A stretch of 64,000 nucleotides of DNA from Bradyrhizobium sp. U87765 SZCCT0048 (lineage in GTDB: Bacteria; Pseudomonadota; Alphaproteobacteria; Rhizobiales; Xanthobacteraceae): the NCBI RefSeq assembly GCF_018131225.1, contig NZ_JAFCMM010000003.1:852864-916863 (forward strand), given 5' to 3'. Both the position numbers and the translations under genes were made by a program. Of the stretch, positions 63,201-64,000 are shown piece after piece. Under the pieces are notes generated by a model that was not told where the DNA came from, did not search any database, and worked only from the letters and a program-made list of their open reading frames with translations. How positions within the stretch are numbered: the first letter of the stretch is position 1; each line of letters opens with the position of its first letter.

Positions 63201-63574
63201 CCGCCGCCGCTTCCGGCGCCATTCGTGTCCGTCGCGCCGTTGCCGCCATTGGCGCCGGGCGTCAGTCCTCCCGCGCCGCCCGCGACGCCACTGGCGCCGC
63301 CATTGCCGCCAATCGTGCCGGCGCCGCCGCCTCCGCCGCCGCAGCAGCCCGGAGCATCCTCGCCGGCGTCGCCGCGGCGGGTCGCGCGATCGCTGCCGCC
63401 GCTGCCGCCGTACACAGGGCCGACGCCAGGGTTGTTCCAGAAACCGGAGTTGCCGCCGTCGGCGAAGGCGGGCGCGGTGAGCGCCGTGCTGACCAGCAGA
63501 GCCGCCGCAAGGCCGGCAAGACGATAGGTTTGACCAACCACCGGCCGTGTCGGCCGCATTCCCACAACGTTCAT
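60269..63574 (-). CDS. Glycine-rich autotransporter (AT3)
   Basis: An 1101-residue autotransporter, paralogous to AT2. Signal peptide (GLAAALLVSTALTAPAFA), a glycine-rich passenger with strands such as DFTINGAVTGGNGG and FTLNGAVTGGTGG, a passenger-associated repeat (TLTLTGVNTYSQGTTVMDG) and a C-terminal barrel ending VVRYSW. A close cysteine pair (GGCASQAQGGDACF) precedes the barrel. ATG at 63574 lies in the same context as the AT2 start. The last two thirds of the gene closely follow AT2. Confidence 0.88.
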   Translation of the reverse strand: MNVVGMRPTRPVVGQTYRLAGLAAALLVSTALTAPAFADGGNSGFWNNPGVGPVYGGSGGSDRATRRGDAGEDAPGCCGGGGGGAGTIGGNGGASGVAGGAGGLTPGANGGNGATDTNGAGSGGGGGAHGFVGSVLPTVTVTGGNGGNGGDSFEGPPSALPAAGGGGAGGYGAVVFGDGTVLSGTLTVNATGGNGGAGGAGYSAQGASGGTGGSGGVGLVFTPNNDARNADFTINGAVTGGNGGAARAIGLGGDGGTGMSLSASGMGQTMFTLNGAVTGGTGGTAGARDYGGSGGTGLSALGDGRGMFQLTVNSAISGGNAGAVAPTGHTGNGGAGLVGANVLIIMGAGGSISGGTDGNGVRANALEFIGGSVNYLAFNGPTSQLTGGISLNNSSTSAALMMFTDGATVVDNVISGYGAIGKGGTGTLTLTGVNTYSQGTTVMDGTLKLSGAGTLGDVGNQTFVGPTGTLDLGGTTQTQSSVQLNGGTIINGNLNAPVSSTGGTIRNLGGTASLTTTDGVTTLLGTVRYSGATVVNGGTLNLAGFITGTPSVTVNSGGTLTGGGLIQQSSVTINSGATFAPGEGTPASVISIVGNLAVQSGATYLVQVNPSTASLASVTGAATLGGATVNAVFANGSYISKAYTILATTGGVSGTFASNVVTTNLPANFHTGLRYDANNAYLDLALNYTPPPTPTAPGFGGGLPRNQQAVANALINSFNANGGIPFVYGALTQGGLTQASGELGASSQQTTFQAMGQFMGMLTGPAGGCASQAQGGDACFSGASGSGVLGYADERAGASTVSKRAGDAFAMFTKAPPAGISDPRWSTWVMGFGGSQTTDGNAMTGSNTSTSSIYGTALGADYRLAPNTILGFALSGGGTNFSVGNGGSGRSDLFQAGAYVRHNIGAAYLSAALGYGWQDVTTDRTVAADRLRASFNANAWSGRAETGYRLVAPWVGGIGVTPYAAVQVTAFDLPAYAERAVAGTSAFALNYAGKSITDTRTELGLRTDKSFAVQDGILTLRSRFAWAHDYNADRSVAATFQALPGASFVVNGAAQARDAALTTASAEMKWRNGWSAAATFEGEFSNVTRSYGGRGVVRYSW

Positions 63575-63924
63575 ATCCACCCCGGCAGCGCTGGCGGCGC
63601 GCATGCGCGACCGCTCATTCCCCAAAAACCGACTCGCAATGCGCGCAGTCCAGCGATCAGGATTAGCGTCCCGTGCGTAAAATTCTCCGTGCGACGTCGC
63701 CGCGCGATGTAAATGGATGTAAAGACGGCGCGCGCTGCGTCCCATTCAGTGTCACCGACCGGCGCTGCAGGAAGCGTGGCGCCGCGTCGATGCGGCGGAC
63801 AACGAATGCAACGGACGCGACTCCGGATCCGTCGCGACGTCCGCCATCGGGCCGCGCGTCGCGCGGGCCCGTTGGCTGATGTTCCGAAATGACATCGGGA
63901 CAGAAGGCGGCGCGTGCCGGCGCC
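63575..63924. promoter_or_regulatory. AT3 leader and AT4 downstream region
   Basis: A 350-bp stretch. The AT3-proximal part matches the AT2 leader. The distal part has an imperfect GC-rich hairpin around 63849-63870 just past the AT4 stop. No gene is seen. Confidence 0.45.
63708..63723. promoter_or_regulatory. Paired TGTAAA direct repeat upstream of AT3
   Basis: TGTAAA at 63708-63713 and 63718-63723, 10 bp apart, about 134 bp upstream of the AT3 start, matching the AT2 leader in sequence and position. Confidence 0.45.
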
Positions 63925-64000
63925 TTACCAGCTGTAGCGCACGACGCCGCGGCCACCGTAGGAGCGCGTGACGTTCGAGAACTCGCCCTCGAAGGTCGCG
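63925..64000 (-). CDS. Fourth autotransporter (AT4), C-terminal end only
   Basis: The last 24 codons and stop of a gene that continues beyond the window. The protein end ATFEGEFSNVTRSYGGRG... VVRYSW is identical to the AT3 terminus, so it is another member of the array. Nothing can be said of its passenger. Confidence 0.85.
   Translation of the reverse strand, partial: ATFEGEFSNVTRSYGGRGVVRYSW

Overview
The window is GC-rich, gene-dense DNA that looks like a chromosomal segment of an alphaproteobacterium, most likely of the Bradyrhizobium / Rhodopseudomonas / Afipia group. This rests on closest-family recognition of the proteins (ChvE-GguAB, an Azospirillum-type L-arabinose/D-galactose 1-dehydrogenase, a terminase-small-subunit-like protein) and on dispersed palindromic repeats typical of that group. 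No tRNA, rRNA, CRISPR, insertion sequence or prophage was seen.

Region 1 (1-8870) is phenylacetate catabolism: the 3' end of paaZ, an EthD-like protein, a cytochrome P450 and a PaaI-type thioesterase on the + strand, then paaABCDE (phenylacetyl-CoA epoxidase) and the repressor gene paaX on the - strand. A good promoter overlapped by an imperfect inverted repeat precedes paaA. Palindromic repeats sit inside the operon, between paaB and paaC and between paaD and paaE.

Region 2 (8936-21283, all - strand) handles uptake and first oxidative steps for galactose/arabinose-type sugars. ytfQ-ytfR-ytfT-yjfF, a GntR repressor, a sugar 1-dehydrogenase, a mutarotase and an SMP-30-type lactonase form one tightly overlapping operon, followed by chvE-gguA-gguB. 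A 17-bp palindrome upstream of ytfQ is a candidate operator.

Region 3 (21563-37817) starts with a MarR/membrane-protein divergent pair. The rest is the most unusual locus in the window: about 15 kb of co-directional, often overlapping genes. They encode an STN-TonB protein, a TonB, an ECF sigma factor, a FecR, a TpsB/Omp85-type outer-membrane protein, a DUF2341-LamG-ExbB fusion, ExbD, an unknown protein, a second TonB, a porin, a coiled-coil protein, a SurA-like prolyl isomerase, a YbjN protein, a fourth TonB-C-like protein, a lytic transglycosylase and a small secreted protein. No TonB-dependent receptor and no TpsA substrate is present. My inference is a proton-motive-force-driven, sigma/anti-sigma-controlled envelope transport or assembly system of undescribed type.

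Region 4 (38155-49595) is a mix of ordinary genes: two SDRs, an aldehyde dehydrogenase, an NmrA-like protein, an ADP-ribosylglycohydrolase, a TauE/SafE-like membrane protein, a LysR regulator and several hypotheticals.

Region 5 (49831-64000) is an array of at least four glycine-rich autotransporters, all on the - strand, with an AraC-type regulator on the + strand between the first two. Two of them share a nearly identical segment of about 0.8 kb and paired TGTAAA repeats in their leaders. The fourth runs off the window end.
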